DNA of 64,000 nt, taken from Bacillota bacterium (GTDB lineage Bacteria > Bacillota > Clostridia > Lachnospirales > Lachnospiraceae). The stretch's first letter is position 1. Each line of letters begins with the position of its first letter. Shown one piece after another: positions 36,319 through 45,105 of this stretch. The stretch spans positions 171,816 through 235,815 of the forward strand of contig JAEZLH010000004.1 of the NCBI GenBank assembly GCA_023435895.1, written 5' to 3'. Position numbers and translations under genes: made by a program. The notes beneath the pieces are model-generated. The model did not search any database. It saw only the letters and a list, made by a program, of their open reading frames with translations, and was not told the origin of the DNA.

Positions 36319-37293
36319 ATGGGAAGTAATGTTAAGACAATTGGTGTATTAACCAGCGGTGGTGATGCACCTGGAATGAACGCTGCGATCCGCGCAGTGG
36401 TTAGAACTGCTTTAGGAGCAGGTCTGAATGTAAAAGGAATTAGAAGAGGTTTTGCTGGTTTATTAGAGGAAGATATCGTGGATATGGATGCAAGAAGCGT
36501 ATCCGATATTATTCAAAGAGGCGGAACGATTCTATATACAGCTCGTTGCCTTGAAATGCTGAAACCTGAGATTCAGGATGTAGCTGCAGATATCTGTAGA
36601 AAGCATGGAATTGACGGTCTGGTAGTAATTGGTGGTGACGGATCCTTTAAAGGAGCACAGGTACTATCCAGAAGAGGAATTAATGCGGTTGGTATTCCTG
36701 GCACGATCGATCTTGATATCGTGTGTACAGAATATACAATTGGTTTTGACACCGCAGTTAACACTGCAATGGAGACAATTGATAAAATCAGAGATACCTC
36801 TACCTCCCACGAAAGATGCAGCATTATTGAAGTAATGGGCAGACATGCAGGATATATTGCATTGTGGAGCGGTATCGCAAACGGTGCAGAAGAAATTCTC
36901 ATTTCTGAACGTTATGATTATGACGAACAAAGAATTATTAATAATATTATCGAAAAGCGTAAGCATGGTAAGAAGCATTATATCATTGTTAATGCAGAAG
37001 GCATTGGTGATTCCAACGGTATGGCAAAGAGAATTGAAGCTGCAACCGGAATGGAGACCAGAGCAACCATTATCGGCCACGCGCAAAGAGGTGGAAGTCC
37101 TACCGCAATCGACCGAGTTTATGCTTCCTTAATGGGTGCAAGAGCAGTTGATTTATTGGTGGAAGGAAAGACAAAGCGTATTGTCGGAATGAAGGACGGT
37201 AAATTGGTAGATTATGATATTGAAGAAGGATTATCAATGACCAAGGATGTAGATCAGTACATGTACGATCTTTCCATCAGACTTTCCAAATAA
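36319..37293 (+). CDS. pfkA: ATP-dependent 6-phosphofructokinase
   Basis: 324 residues. Phosphorylates fructose 6-phosphate in glycolysis. The ATP site GVLTSGGDAPGMNAAIRA and GGDGS (glycine typical of ATP-, not pyrophosphate-dependent enzymes) are present, as is MGRHAGYIALWSGI. The catalytic loop reads GTIDLDIVCTEYTIGFDTA, where the usual form is GTIDNDIxGTDxTIGFDTA. Both aspartates are kept, but Asn is Leu and Gly is Cys. This may be a lineage variant. It is 46 bases after dnaE and has its own terminator. Confidence 0.95.
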   Translation: MGSNVKTIGVLTSGGDAPGMNAAIRAVVRTALGAGLNVKGIRRGFAGLLEEDIVDMDARSVSDIIQRGGTILYTARCLEMLKPEIQDVAADICRKHGIDGLVVIGGDGSFKGAQVLSRRGINAVGIPGTIDLDIVCTEYTIGFDTAVNTAMETIDKIRDTSTSHERCSIIEVMGRHAGYIALWSGIANGAEEILISERYDYDEQRIINNIIEKRKHGKKHYIIVNAEGIGDSNGMAKRIEAATGMETRATIIGHAQRGGSPTAIDRVYASLMGARAVDLLVEGKTKRIVGMKDGKLVDYDIEEGLSMTKDVDQYMYDLSIRLSK

Positions 37294-37312
37294 TTATATA
37301 AATCATAAAGAT

Positions 37313-37360
37313 ATCTGATTGCATCAGGAGAATGATCTTGTTGCAATCAGATTTTTGTAT
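37313..37360 (+). terminator. Terminator after pfkA
   Basis: Perfect 11-bp arms ATCTGATTGCA and TGCAATCAGAT with TTTTTGTATTTT following. Confidence 0.85.
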
Positions 37361-37387
37361 TTTAAATAACGGAAAAGGAGAATAAGA

Positions 37388-39154
37388 ATGAGTAAGAAAA
37401 CAAAAAGGTTAATGTCCTACTATCGGCCGTATATGCGTTTGTTCGTAGCTGACATGTTCTTTGCCCTAATTGCGGCGGCTATCTCGCTAACCTATCCGAT
37501 GATCGTACGTTACATAACCAATCATGTTTTGACCTCGGGAGATTTGAGTAAGGCAACACCAATCATTATTCAATTGCTATTTGTGATGCTTGGACTTGCA
37601 ATCCTTGAATTTGTCAGCAGTTTCTTTATTGCGTATCAGGGGCATATTATGGGGGCAAAGATGGAATATGATATGCGTAATGATTTATTTACGCATTTTC
37701 AAAAACTGTCTTTCAATTTTTATGATAATCAAAAGACGGGACAGCTGATGTCCAGAATTACCAATGATTTATTCGATATCTCGGAACTGTGTCACCATGG
37801 ACCGGAGGACATTGTCATCTCTATTATAAAAAGCTTGGGTGCTTTTATTATTCTTATGGGAATTAACCCTCAGCTGACACTTTTAGTGTTTGCATTCCTT
37901 CCCTTTATGTTCGTATTTGCGTATTACATGAGAGGAAAAATGAACCGTTCCTTCCGCAGGAACAGGGATCGCATCGCAGAAATCAACGCACAGGTAGAGG
38001 ACAATTTATCCGGTATCAGAGTGGTAAAATCCTTTGCAAATGAAGAGAAAGAAATTGAAAAATTCTATGAAGGCAATTCTCGCTTTGTGGATAGTAAACG
38101 GAAAAGCTATTGGAATATGGCAAGCTTTCATTCTGGATTAACCTTTTTCACCGCGCTGATCAATGTTGCTATGATAACTGGTGGCTGTCTTTTCATACGA
38201 TATAAGTTGATTGACTTAGGTGATTTGCTTACCTTTTTGCTCTATATTAATACGTTAATCGAGCCGGTCAGAAAGCTGATTAATTTTACAGAAACCTTTC
38301 AAAACGGAATGACAGGCTTTGACCGTTTCTGTGAAATCCTGGATATCCAGCCGGATATCGTAGATAGACGTAATGCAATGGTGCTAAAGAAAGTAAAAGG
38401 AGACATTGAGTTTAAGAATGTTGCATTCAAATACAATGAGACGAACTCCAATGTGTTCCATCACATTAACTTGAAGGTAAATGCAGGTGATTACATGGCG
38501 TTAGTGGGTTCCTCGGGTGTAGGAAAGACGACCATGTGTAGCCTGATCCCTAGATTTTATGAAGCTACAGAAGGCACTATCTCCATTGATGGTACGGATA
38601 TTAAGGATATTACCTTAAGGTCCCTGCGAAAAAATATTGGTATCGTTCAACAGGATGTATATTTGTTTGCAGGAAGTGTAATGGATAATATTAAATACGG
38701 CCAGCTGGAAGCTACTGAAGAAGAAGTAATTGAGGCTGCAAAAAATGCCAATGCTCATGAATTTATTATGGAGTTGCCCGATGGTTATAATACTTATATC
38801 GGACAACGTGGAATTAAGCTTTCCGGCGGGCAGAAGCAAAGACTTAGTATCGCCAGAGTATTTCTAAAAAATCCACCCATTCTTATCTTTGATGAGGCAA
38901 CCTCTGCACTGGATAATGAGAGTGAGAAGGTAGTTCAGGATTCTTTGGAGAAGCTAGCTAAAAATCGTACTACCTTTGTAATTGCACACAGGCTTTCAAC
39001 AATCAAAAATGCAAAAAAAATATTGGTATTGACGGAAGAAGGAATCAAAGAAAGCGGTAGCCATAAAGAGCTGCTTGCACTGGGAGGCATTTATGCCGGC
39101 TTGTATAAGTTGGCATTTGAGCGAAAAGAGAAGGAAAATGAAGAAGAAAAGTGA
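37388..39154 (+). CDS. ABC exporter, fused transmembrane and ATPase domains
   Basis: 588 residues. Six-helix exporter membrane domain (first ~310 residues; hydrophobic segments such as LFVADMFFALIAAAISL and TFFTALINVAMITGG). The ATPase has Walker A GSSGVGKTT, Q-loop VQQDVYLF, signature LSGGQKQR and Walker B ILIFDEATSALD. One such half-transporter would act as a homodimer. Relatives export lipids, peptides or drugs; the substrate is not inferable. AAAAGGAGAA precedes ATG 37388. No partner exporter gene is adjacent. Confidence 0.93.
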   Translation: MSKKTKRLMSYYRPYMRLFVADMFFALIAAAISLTYPMIVRYITNHVLTSGDLSKATPIIIQLLFVMLGLAILEFVSSFFIAYQGHIMGAKMEYDMRNDLFTHFQKLSFNFYDNQKTGQLMSRITNDLFDISELCHHGPEDIVISIIKSLGAFIILMGINPQLTLLVFAFLPFMFVFAYYMRGKMNRSFRRNRDRIAEINAQVEDNLSGIRVVKSFANEEKEIEKFYEGNSRFVDSKRKSYWNMASFHSGLTFFTALINVAMITGGCLFIRYKLIDLGDLLTFLLYINTLIEPVRKLINFTETFQNGMTGFDRFCEILDIQPDIVDRRNAMVLKKVKGDIEFKNVAFKYNETNSNVFHHINLKVNAGDYMALVGSSGVGKTTMCSLIPRFYEATEGTISIDGTDIKDITLRSLRKNIGIVQQDVYLFAGSVMDNIKYGQLEATEEEVIEAAKNANAHEFIMELPDGYNTYIGQRGIKLSGGQKQRLSIARVFLKNPPILIFDEATSALDNESEKVVQDSLEKLAKNRTTFVIAHRLSTIKNAKKILVLTEEGIKESGSHKELLALGGIYAGLYKLAFERKEKENEEEK

Positions 39155-39273
39155 ATAAGTGAAATATGAGAAATTACTAGTAATCAGCAAAGATAAACTT
39201 TTATGGAACCTTTTTTTATTTGCCTTCGTCTAATCAGTAGATTCAAATAAGAGTCAGAGTATCTATTCTGTTA

Positions 39274-39302
39274 TTTACATCGCGAAAAGGTACATGTATA
39301 CT
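39274..39302 (+). promoter_or_regulatory. Promoter upstream of the sigma factor gene
   Basis: TTTACA (39274-39279), 17-base spacer, TATACT (39297-39302). The ~125-base leader to the gene contains short hairpins (CAGGGC/GCTCTG and CCTG/CAGG). The -10 region is part of a 14-bp inverted repeat whose other arm (39408-39421) abuts the ribosome binding site. Confidence 0.6.
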
Positions 39303-39434
39303 ATATTATAGCTAATAGATTGCAGGAAACCGGTTAGAATAATATCGGAAGCAGGGCGAAAGCACTTGCTCTGAGATCTCGGATTCCTGGACGGCAGGAT
39401 GGTTATATGTAATATAGTATAGGGGGACAATTGA

Positions 39435-39971
39435 ATGCAGATGGATGCACAGAATGACTTCTCGAGAAAACCGCTTGCTTATGATATCGAAACCTTGATT
39501 CGTGAATATGGTAATGATGTTTTAAGGACAGCATATCTTTATGTCAAAGATGTTCATGTGGCAGAGGATATGTTTCAAGATGTTTTTATAAAAGTCAGCC
39601 AAAAGCTTTCTACTTTTGAAGGGAATTCAAGTATAAAGACTTGGATTATTCGGATTACGATAAATACCTGTAAAGATTATCTTAAAAGTGCCTGGAACAG
39701 GCGGGTAGTGCCAATGGTCGATTATCAGGAGGAACAACTTGTAAGTGAAGCGACTTTTGAGGATATAGATAATAAGGAATCGAGAGAATTAATACGAAAA
39801 ACAGTAATGTCTTTACCTGATAAATACAAGGATGTTGTACTATGTGTGTATTTTCAGGAGATGTCCATTGCAGAGGCAGCTAATTCGCTGAATCTGGCAG
39901 AAGGAACTGTAAAGAGCAGACTTGCTAGAGCACGGCAAAAGCTAAAGATCGTATTGGAAGGGAGGATTTGA
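39435..39971 (+). CDS. RNA polymerase sigma factor, ECF type
   Basis: 178 residues. Sigma region 2 (VLRTAYLYVKDVHVAEDMFQDVF, then TWIIRITINTCKDYL) and region 4 with its helix-turn-helix (MSIAEAANSLNLAEGTVKSRL) are present, with no region 3, as in extracytoplasmic-function sigma factors. The site AGGGGGA precedes ATG 39435. The next gene, two bases away, encodes a single-pass membrane protein, which is the usual place for the anti-sigma factor. The stimulus is unknown. Confidence 0.92.
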   Translation: MQMDAQNDFSRKPLAYDIETLIREYGNDVLRTAYLYVKDVHVAEDMFQDVFIKVSQKLSTFEGNSSIKTWIIRITINTCKDYLKSAWNRRVVPMVDYQEEQLVSEATFEDIDNKESRELIRKTVMSLPDKYKDVVLCVYFQEMSIAEAANSLNLAEGTVKSRLARARQKLKIVLEGRI

Positions 39972-39972
39972 T

Positions 39973-40965
39973 ATGAGCTCAAAAGGGATGGATAATGACA
40001 ATCAAAAGAAGATAGATGAAATGCTGGCATCCTCCTCTTTTCTGGAGAATGAAGAGCTCGAACATATTAAATCACAATTGGATCACTCGTTAGAGTTAAG
40101 TAAAATCAGTGTTTCAGAGGAATTAATTAAGCGAACACTGGAAGCAATTAAGAATGCTGAAAACGAGACACCAACTAGGGAGAAACCCTCAGTAGTAATG
40201 AAGAAAATGGTATCCTGGTTAACTTATGCAAGACGAACAGCCGGAGCAGTCGCAGCATTACTTGTGCTGGGTGCAGGAATTACATTACTTCACCAGATGG
40301 GATCGGGTGGATTAGTCAATATGAAAGCAGATAAAAGTTCTGATATTATGGATGGTCCTGATATTATGGAGGGTTCTGATAATTATTCAAAAGGATCAAG
40401 CGATCGAGCCACCTCTGACAGTGATAAAAATTCGGGTTACGGAGATAAAGGTGTAAAACCAGGGGATAAACAGAATGAAGTGCCTGAGTATGATTATTTG
40501 GAGGAAAGTGGAGGATTAGGCGATTCCTCCTCGGAGAAACCAACTATGGCTGGAACAAAGGATAATGGAGGAATGCTTGGGGTTGCACCGGAAGCTGCTT
40601 TGGGAGATTTGTATAAATTTGGTGATATTTTTGTAAGTGCTCCTAAGGAAGCAGAGTATATCAAAATTACGGAAGTATCTTCTAGCAAGCAATTATTATT
40701 AAGCAAAAGCAATGATATTGATAAGTTTTATGGTCTTATGGAACAGTATGAATATATTGAAGATAAAACACCTCTTTCCAGAGAAAGCTATATCATAGAA
40801 GCAAGAAGTATTAAGCCAGAGGAGCTTAACTATACGTTGACCATAGGAGATCACATTTCAAGCACCAAGGAAGGAAGCAAAACCATAAACTATTCCACGG
40901 AGAATATTAAAGATATGGAATCCCTTATCCAACGAATTAAGAAATTTTATACTTATTATAATTGA
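39973..40965 (+). CDS. Putative membrane anti-sigma factor
   Basis: 330 residues. The cytoplasmic N-terminal ~85 residues are helical and acidic. One transmembrane segment lies near 91-108 (AGAVAALLVLGAGITLL). A low-complexity Ser/Asp/Gly/Lys stretch (~115-200, with repeated DIM(D/E)G(P/S)D) follows, and then a C-terminal extracellular domain of unknown family. No zinc-binding HxxxCxxC motif is visible, so this is not a typical ZAS anti-sigma. The call depends on position directly after the ECF sigma gene and on topology. Confidence 0.6.
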   Translation: MSSKGMDNDNQKKIDEMLASSSFLENEELEHIKSQLDHSLELSKISVSEELIKRTLEAIKNAENETPTREKPSVVMKKMVSWLTYARRTAGAVAALLVLGAGITLLHQMGSGGLVNMKADKSSDIMDGPDIMEGSDNYSKGSSDRATSDSDKNSGYGDKGVKPGDKQNEVPEYDYLEESGGLGDSSSEKPTMAGTKDNGGMLGVAPEAALGDLYKFGDIFVSAPKEAEYIKITEVSSSKQLLLSKSNDIDKFYGLMEQYEYIEDKTPLSRESYIIEARSIKPEELNYTLTIGDHISSTKEGSKTINYSTENIKDMESLIQRIKKFYTYYN

Positions 40966-40971
40966 TATAGA

Positions 40972-41017
40972 AACGGCACTTATAGCATATTCTTTCGAGA
41001 ATGCCATGAGTGCCGTT
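40972..41017. terminator. Hairpin between convergent genes
   Basis: Perfect 9-bp arms AACGGCACT (40972-40980) and AGTGCCGTT (41009-41017). No strong T-run on the plus strand; it could serve either of the converging genes. Confidence 0.5.
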
Positions 41018-41096
41018 ATGAATGATTATCAATTGCAGGAATACATGTAATCGTATTATTTTATTATGTTTCATTGAATCGCTGAAAAGAAAAAGA

Positions 41097-41354
41097 CTAA
41101 GCTTCTGCCACGTCTGAATCAGTACTAGCATTATCCGTATTGTTTCCCTCTATATTGATGGAAACATATTCTCTTGTTTCTGTAGGCTCCTCATCATCCT
41201 CTTCCTCGGTATCAAAATCCTCAAATTCATCATCGAAATCATCAAAATCGTCCGTAGTATCCTTTTTAATATAGGTTTTAAAGATATAATAAGCACCTGC
41301 TGCCATTGATGCGAGAACTGCAGTTCCAAATATAAACTTTGCAAATTTCTTCAT
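41097..41354 (-). CDS. Small membrane-anchored acidic protein
   Basis: 85 residues, initiating at 41354 with GGAAAGGAAG upstream on the minus strand. An N-terminal KKFAKFIFGT precedes a hydrophobic segment (~9-24). The rest is extremely acidic (runs such as DDFDDFDDEFEDFD and TEEEDDEEP) up to a Ser/Thr/Asn-rich end. No recognised family. A single-pass protein with a charged tail is seen; whether the tail lies inside or outside the cell is unclear. It converges with the anti-sigma-like gene. Confidence 0.65.
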   Translation of the reverse strand: MKKFAKFIFGTAVLASMAAGAYYIFKTYIKKDTTDDFDDFDDEFEDFDTEEEDDEEPTETREYVSINIEGNNTDNASTDSDVAEA

Positions 41355-41518
41355 ATGTCGCTTCCTTTCCTTTTTTAATAATTATATACTATTATTCAAT
41401 TATAATTCGGTATTGCCAAAAAATAAAGTAAAAAATCTATAAATTTGCAAAACATACCATTAATTCCATATAAAATTAGTTGGTATATAGATATGCCAAT
41501 GGTTAATTTGAAATTATA

Positions 41519-41568
41519 GTTGATGATTTTATGGATTACTATAGAACAAGATAAAATCATCAACTTTT
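41519..41568 (+). terminator. Orphan terminator-like hairpin in the leader of the GT4 gene
   Basis: Perfect 14-bp arms GTTGATGATTTTAT (41519-41532) and ATAAAATCATCAAC (41551-41564), followed by TTTT. No plus-strand gene ends just upstream, but a possible promoter (TTGCAA 41445-41450, 18 bases, TATAAA 41469-41474) does, so this may be an attenuator or the end of a short RNA. Confidence 0.5.
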
Positions 41569-41680
41569 GAAAGTAGGATTTTGTATGTTTTACGAATATT
41601 ACCTTTACTTTTGTTAATAAATAATCTATGATAAATTTAATTATGAGAAATCGCATATATGGAAAAGGTAGGTAACACAA

Positions 41681-42883
41681 ATGAATATCGGACTATTTTC
41701 AGAAACCTATTATCCCGAAATAAACGGAGTTGCCACCTCCGTATATACATTAAAAAAGGAACTGGAGCATAGGGGACACAATGTCTATGTTTTTACAACT
41801 ACGACACCGGGTGCTCCTGAGCATGAACACAATGTTTTCCGCGTACCGAGCATTCCTTTTATTTTTATAACGGAGCGTAGGGTAGGGCTGTTTTATCAGC
41901 CAAAAATTGCTCATATTATTAAAAAACTCAATCTGGATATTATTCATACGCATACAGAGTTTTCACTAGGTATCTTTGGAAGGATTATGGCAAAGGAGCT
42001 GAGACTTCCGATCGTACACACCTATCATACAATTTATGAGGACTATACCCATTATCTAACCAGGTTTAAGGCATTGGATTCACGTGCTAAGGCATTCGCA
42101 AGAATCTATTCTAAAGTAGCCTGCAATACAGCAGAACAGGTAATCGTACCAACAGAAAAGACGAAAGAATTACTGATGACTTATAGCGTGCACAAGGATA
42201 TCTCAGTGGTACCCACAGGAATTGATCTCACCAAGTTTGATAAAGAGAATTACTCCCAAGAAGAGATTAACCAACTGAAAGAAAAGTATCATATTCATAG
42301 TACAGATAAGATTCTTATCTATATAGGAAGGGTATCCCAGGAAAAGAATATTGAAGAAGTGATATCCATGATGCCGGATTATTTAAAGAGCCATAGTAAT
42401 GTAAAGTTTGTAATTGTGGGAAGCGGACCGGCTCTGGAGAAGCTGCAGCATTTAGTAAAACAATTGGGCGTAGAATCAAGTTTTGTGTTTACAGGAGCTC
42501 AGCCTTGGGATACGATTGGATTATTTTATCGTTTGGGTGATGTGTTTGTAAGCGCTTCCAAGAGTGAAACACAAGGGCTTACTTATATTGAAGCCATGGC
42601 TTCAGGCTTACCAGTGGTAGCTAGAGAAGATAAATGCTTAGAGGACATCTTAGTACAAGGGTATAATGGATATACCTTTACTGATAAAGATGGTTTTTAT
42701 TACGGACTGGATCAGGTGTTGTTCCAAAATGAGGGTACGAATTATAGCGAGAATGCGGTTGAAAAGGTAAGAAAGTATTCCACCGAGGAATTTGCATCCC
42801 AGGTTGAACATGTATATAATCTTGTAATCTCCAGAGATAAGGTATATCGTAAACGTATGGTATTTGAGAACAGAAGAATCTGA
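41681..42883 (+). CDS. Glycosyltransferase family 4, lipid- or wall-glycan type
   Basis: 400 residues. Full GT-B enzyme: N-terminal GLFSETYYPEINGVATS and DIIHTHTEFSLGIFG (acceptor side), YHTIYEDYTHYL, then the donor half with ILIYIGRVSQEKNIEEVI and the E-x7-E motif region SETQGLTYIEAMASGLPVVA. The pattern is close to the alpha-glucosyl- or mannosyltransferases that add sugar to diacylglycerol in Firmicute membranes. That acceptor is a family-based inference. ATG 41681 is preceded by AAAGGTAGG. Confidence 0.88.
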   Translation: MNIGLFSETYYPEINGVATSVYTLKKELEHRGHNVYVFTTTTPGAPEHEHNVFRVPSIPFIFITERRVGLFYQPKIAHIIKKLNLDIIHTHTEFSLGIFGRIMAKELRLPIVHTYHTIYEDYTHYLTRFKALDSRAKAFARIYSKVACNTAEQVIVPTEKTKELLMTYSVHKDISVVPTGIDLTKFDKENYSQEEINQLKEKYHIHSTDKILIYIGRVSQEKNIEEVISMMPDYLKSHSNVKFVIVGSGPALEKLQHLVKQLGVESSFVFTGAQPWDTIGLFYRLGDVFVSASKSETQGLTYIEAMASGLPVVAREDKCLEDILVQGYNGYTFTDKDGFYYGLDQVLFQNEGTNYSENAVEKVRKYSTEEFASQVEHVYNLVISRDKVYRKRMVFENRRI

Positions 42884-42899
42884 TCATACATTTTTTACT

Positions 42900-42989
42900 G
42901 CTACTGTTCACTCCCAATTTAGAACTTGGCATAATGATTACAATAAATAATAATTATATCTTGAACTATTGCTAGGAGAGAACAGTAGC
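42900..42989. repeat. 90-base inverted-repeat element downstream of the GT4 gene
   Basis: Ten-base perfect ends GCTACTGTTC (42900-42909) and GAACAGTAGC (42980-42989), plus TCC/GGA just inside. The AT-rich interior has no coding potential. It could be a long-loop terminator or a small palindromic element distinct from the other family. Confidence 0.45.
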
Positions 42990-43139
42990 CACTAATTAGT
43001 ATTTGAATAGATTTTACAAAATACTATTTTACAGAAGTCGAAAAATCATTTAAAATAGTATTGGAGAGAAGGAGCTCATGAAATACATCCGTATTTTGCG
43101 GGCTCTTGTTGTACGGTCACATTAGAAAGGGAGGAAAAC

Positions 43140-43538
43140 ATGTATTATTTTAAGGACGAGTACCGCATCGGGGTGGAACATCTGGACAAGGAACATGAGA
43201 GACTATTTGAGATCGCAGACAAAGCATATACAGTATTAATGGACGATTATATTCATGACAAATATGACTATATTGTAGAGATATTGAATGAATTAAAAGA
43301 ATACTCTATGATTCATTTTCAACATGAGGAAGAGTATATGGCTAGCATTCATTATCGTAAATTGCTGAGTCAAAAGGTAGAGCATCAGGATTTTATGGAC
43401 AAAGTGAACGAATACGATTTAACTCAGATTGATGAGAATCAAAAGGAAGCGATCTTTGGTATTTTAGAATTTTTAAATGAGTGGTTGATTGATCATATTG
43501 TAAAGAGTGATAAGCTGATTGGTGAGCAGGTTGACTGA
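43140..43538 (+). CDS. Bacteriohemerythrin
   Basis: 132 residues, four-helix diiron protein that binds oxygen. The ligand pattern is present: GVEHLDKEHE early, HFQHEEEYM in the middle, HQDFM, and a C-terminal LIDHIVKSD. Length is typical of the stand-alone form. In anaerobes it is thought to scavenge or sense oxygen. It lies next to the oppositely oriented [FeFe]-hydrogenase-like gene, an oxygen-sensitive type of enzyme. AAGGGAGG precedes the ATG, and a terminator follows. Confidence 0.93.
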   Translation: MYYFKDEYRIGVEHLDKEHERLFEIADKAYTVLMDDYIHDKYDYIVEILNELKEYSMIHFQHEEEYMASIHYRKLLSQKVEHQDFMDKVNEYDLTQIDENQKEAIFGILEFLNEWLIDHIVKSDKLIGEQVD

Positions 43539-43566
43539 TTTGGTGGGGTATATCAAATCATAATCG

Positions 43567-43617
43567 GGGCTGTTTTGAGCATGGGATAAATTCATTGCTT
43601 AAACAGCCCTTTTTTTG
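43567..43617 (+). terminator. Terminator after the hemerythrin gene
   Basis: GGGCTGTTT and AAACAGCCC arms, with seven T directly after. Confidence 0.88.
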
Positions 43618-43641
43618 GGGGGATGGGAAGGATAATGAGGT

Positions 43642-44898
43642 TTATTTTGAGGGTGTATCATCAAAGGAACGGGTAAAAATATCACTCCTTTCTAATAAGC
43701 TATCGATTGTATGAAAGCCCAGCTGATGGAGTAATTCAATGACATAGGGGTTATCGATGGGAGTTAGATAAGGCGCTGCATTCCCATATTCCTTTACATG
43801 CTCACTACCAATCTCATGAGGAATCAGAACTCTTGGTCCGCCTACACAACCACCTACACAACCCATTCCTTCGAAAAAGTTTGCTTTTGTATTACCGGAT
43901 ATCAGCTCACCAATCATGGATTTGCATGCAGCAACACCATTTGCTTGCTGAGTACGAATGGATATTTCACGGTGGGGATTGATTCTCTCCAGGGTTTGGG
44001 AGACAGCTTCGCTTACGCCGCCAGTATGAGCATAGATTCTTCCTGCCCTAGAGGAATGATCTTTTTCACTTTCTTCCATTGATGCGGGGTCGATTTGCAT
44101 TACCTTAAAAATATCCTGGACTTCCTGAAAGGTAAGAACAAAGTCTACAGCATCTGCAATATCCTTTTCTCTTGCTTCTGCTTTTTTTGCCAAACAAGGA
44201 CCAATAAAGATGGTAAGTGCGTCAGGGTGAAGAGCTTTTACCGCACGACCGGAGGCAATCATGGGAGAAACCGCAGGGGGAACATGGGGAATAAGGTCTT
44301 TATAAACTTTTCGAATCATAGCAATCCACATAGGGCAGCAGCAGCTGGTCAACTGATAATCCTCTTCGCTCTGTATGTTCTTATCAAATTCCAGAGCCTC
44401 CTTCAAGGTTAATATATCTGCAAATAATGCTACTTCAATCATACCGTCAAAACCAATCATCTTTAAGGCGTTTCTTAGCTTTCCGGGAGTTACTTCACTG
44501 GAGAATTGACCGAGGTAGGCCGGTGCAATTAACGCGTATACCAATCCCTTATGAGAGCGGATGGCTTGAAGAGCAGGGATAACATCTTTGCTGGCAGTCA
44601 GATTTTTGGCACGGCATTCCTGGACACAAAAAGTGCAGCCAATGCAATTCTCATCATCGATGGTCATTTCCCCTGATTCATTGGGGTGGATTGCGTGAAA
44701 AGGGCAAATTGATTCACAATTACAGTCTTCATCCTGCTGACATTTTCCAATACGCCAAATAAGGGGATGTTTTTTGGGATAGAGTAGACAATCCAGATGA
44801 TGGGTATCATAAAGTTCTAATTTTTTAAGAAAACCGGTATCCTTTTCTTTTAAGGTCCGGACCAATACTTCGTAATATAATTCTTCAAAAGTTTTCAT
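43642..44898 (-). CDS. [FeFe]-hydrogenase-like iron-sulfur protein
   Basis: 418 residues. Two [4Fe-4S] clusters of ferredoxin type are predicted (CNCESICPFH and CIGCTFCVQECR). They are followed by the H-cluster domain: L1 TSCCCPMW, L2 IGPCLAKKAEA and L3 EGMGCVGGCVGG, so all four H-cluster cysteines are present. The usual MPC of L2 is GPC and the MAC of L3 is MGC, a variant seen in putative sensory or non-canonical groups. The role may be H2 sensing or uptake instead of bulk H2 production. No maturation genes (hydE/F/G) are in the window. Confidence 0.85.
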   Translation of the reverse strand: MKTFEELYYEVLVRTLKEKDTGFLKKLELYDTHHLDCLLYPKKHPLIWRIGKCQQDEDCNCESICPFHAIHPNESGEMTIDDENCIGCTFCVQECRAKNLTASKDVIPALQAIRSHKGLVYALIAPAYLGQFSSEVTPGKLRNALKMIGFDGMIEVALFADILTLKEALEFDKNIQSEEDYQLTSCCCPMWIAMIRKVYKDLIPHVPPAVSPMIASGRAVKALHPDALTIFIGPCLAKKAEAREKDIADAVDFVLTFQEVQDIFKVMQIDPASMEESEKDHSSRAGRIYAHTGGVSEAVSQTLERINPHREISIRTQQANGVAACKSMIGELISGNTKANFFEGMGCVGGCVGGPRVLIPHEIGSEHVKEYGNAAPYLTPIDNPYVIELLHQLGFHTIDSLLERSDIFTRSFDDTPSK

Positions 44899-45027
44899 GC
44901 TTTTATATCCTTTCGATTTTTCTTAATATAGGTAATAGCGAAGCACAACAATGATAATTATTGTATGCATAACAGTACAATTCTGAAGTGGAGATATGCC
45001 AGGTGAAGCGTTGGAGCGGAATTCGTG

Positions 45028-45105
45028 CATGATTAAGATGCAAAAGATCCTTCAAAAGATTTTATTGACAAAGTATAAACAGGAACTTTTGACCCCTTAA
45101 TCATG
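45028..45105. repeat. Dispersed palindromic intergenic repeat, copy D
   Basis: A 78-base unit with inverted ends CATGATTAAGATGCAAAAGA and the complement of CATGATTAAGGGGTCAAAAG. The interior has AGTATAAACAGG. The remaining 690-base gap (44899-45590) holds no credible gene; a 68-codon ORF at 45147 lacks a ribosome binding site. Confidence 0.6.
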
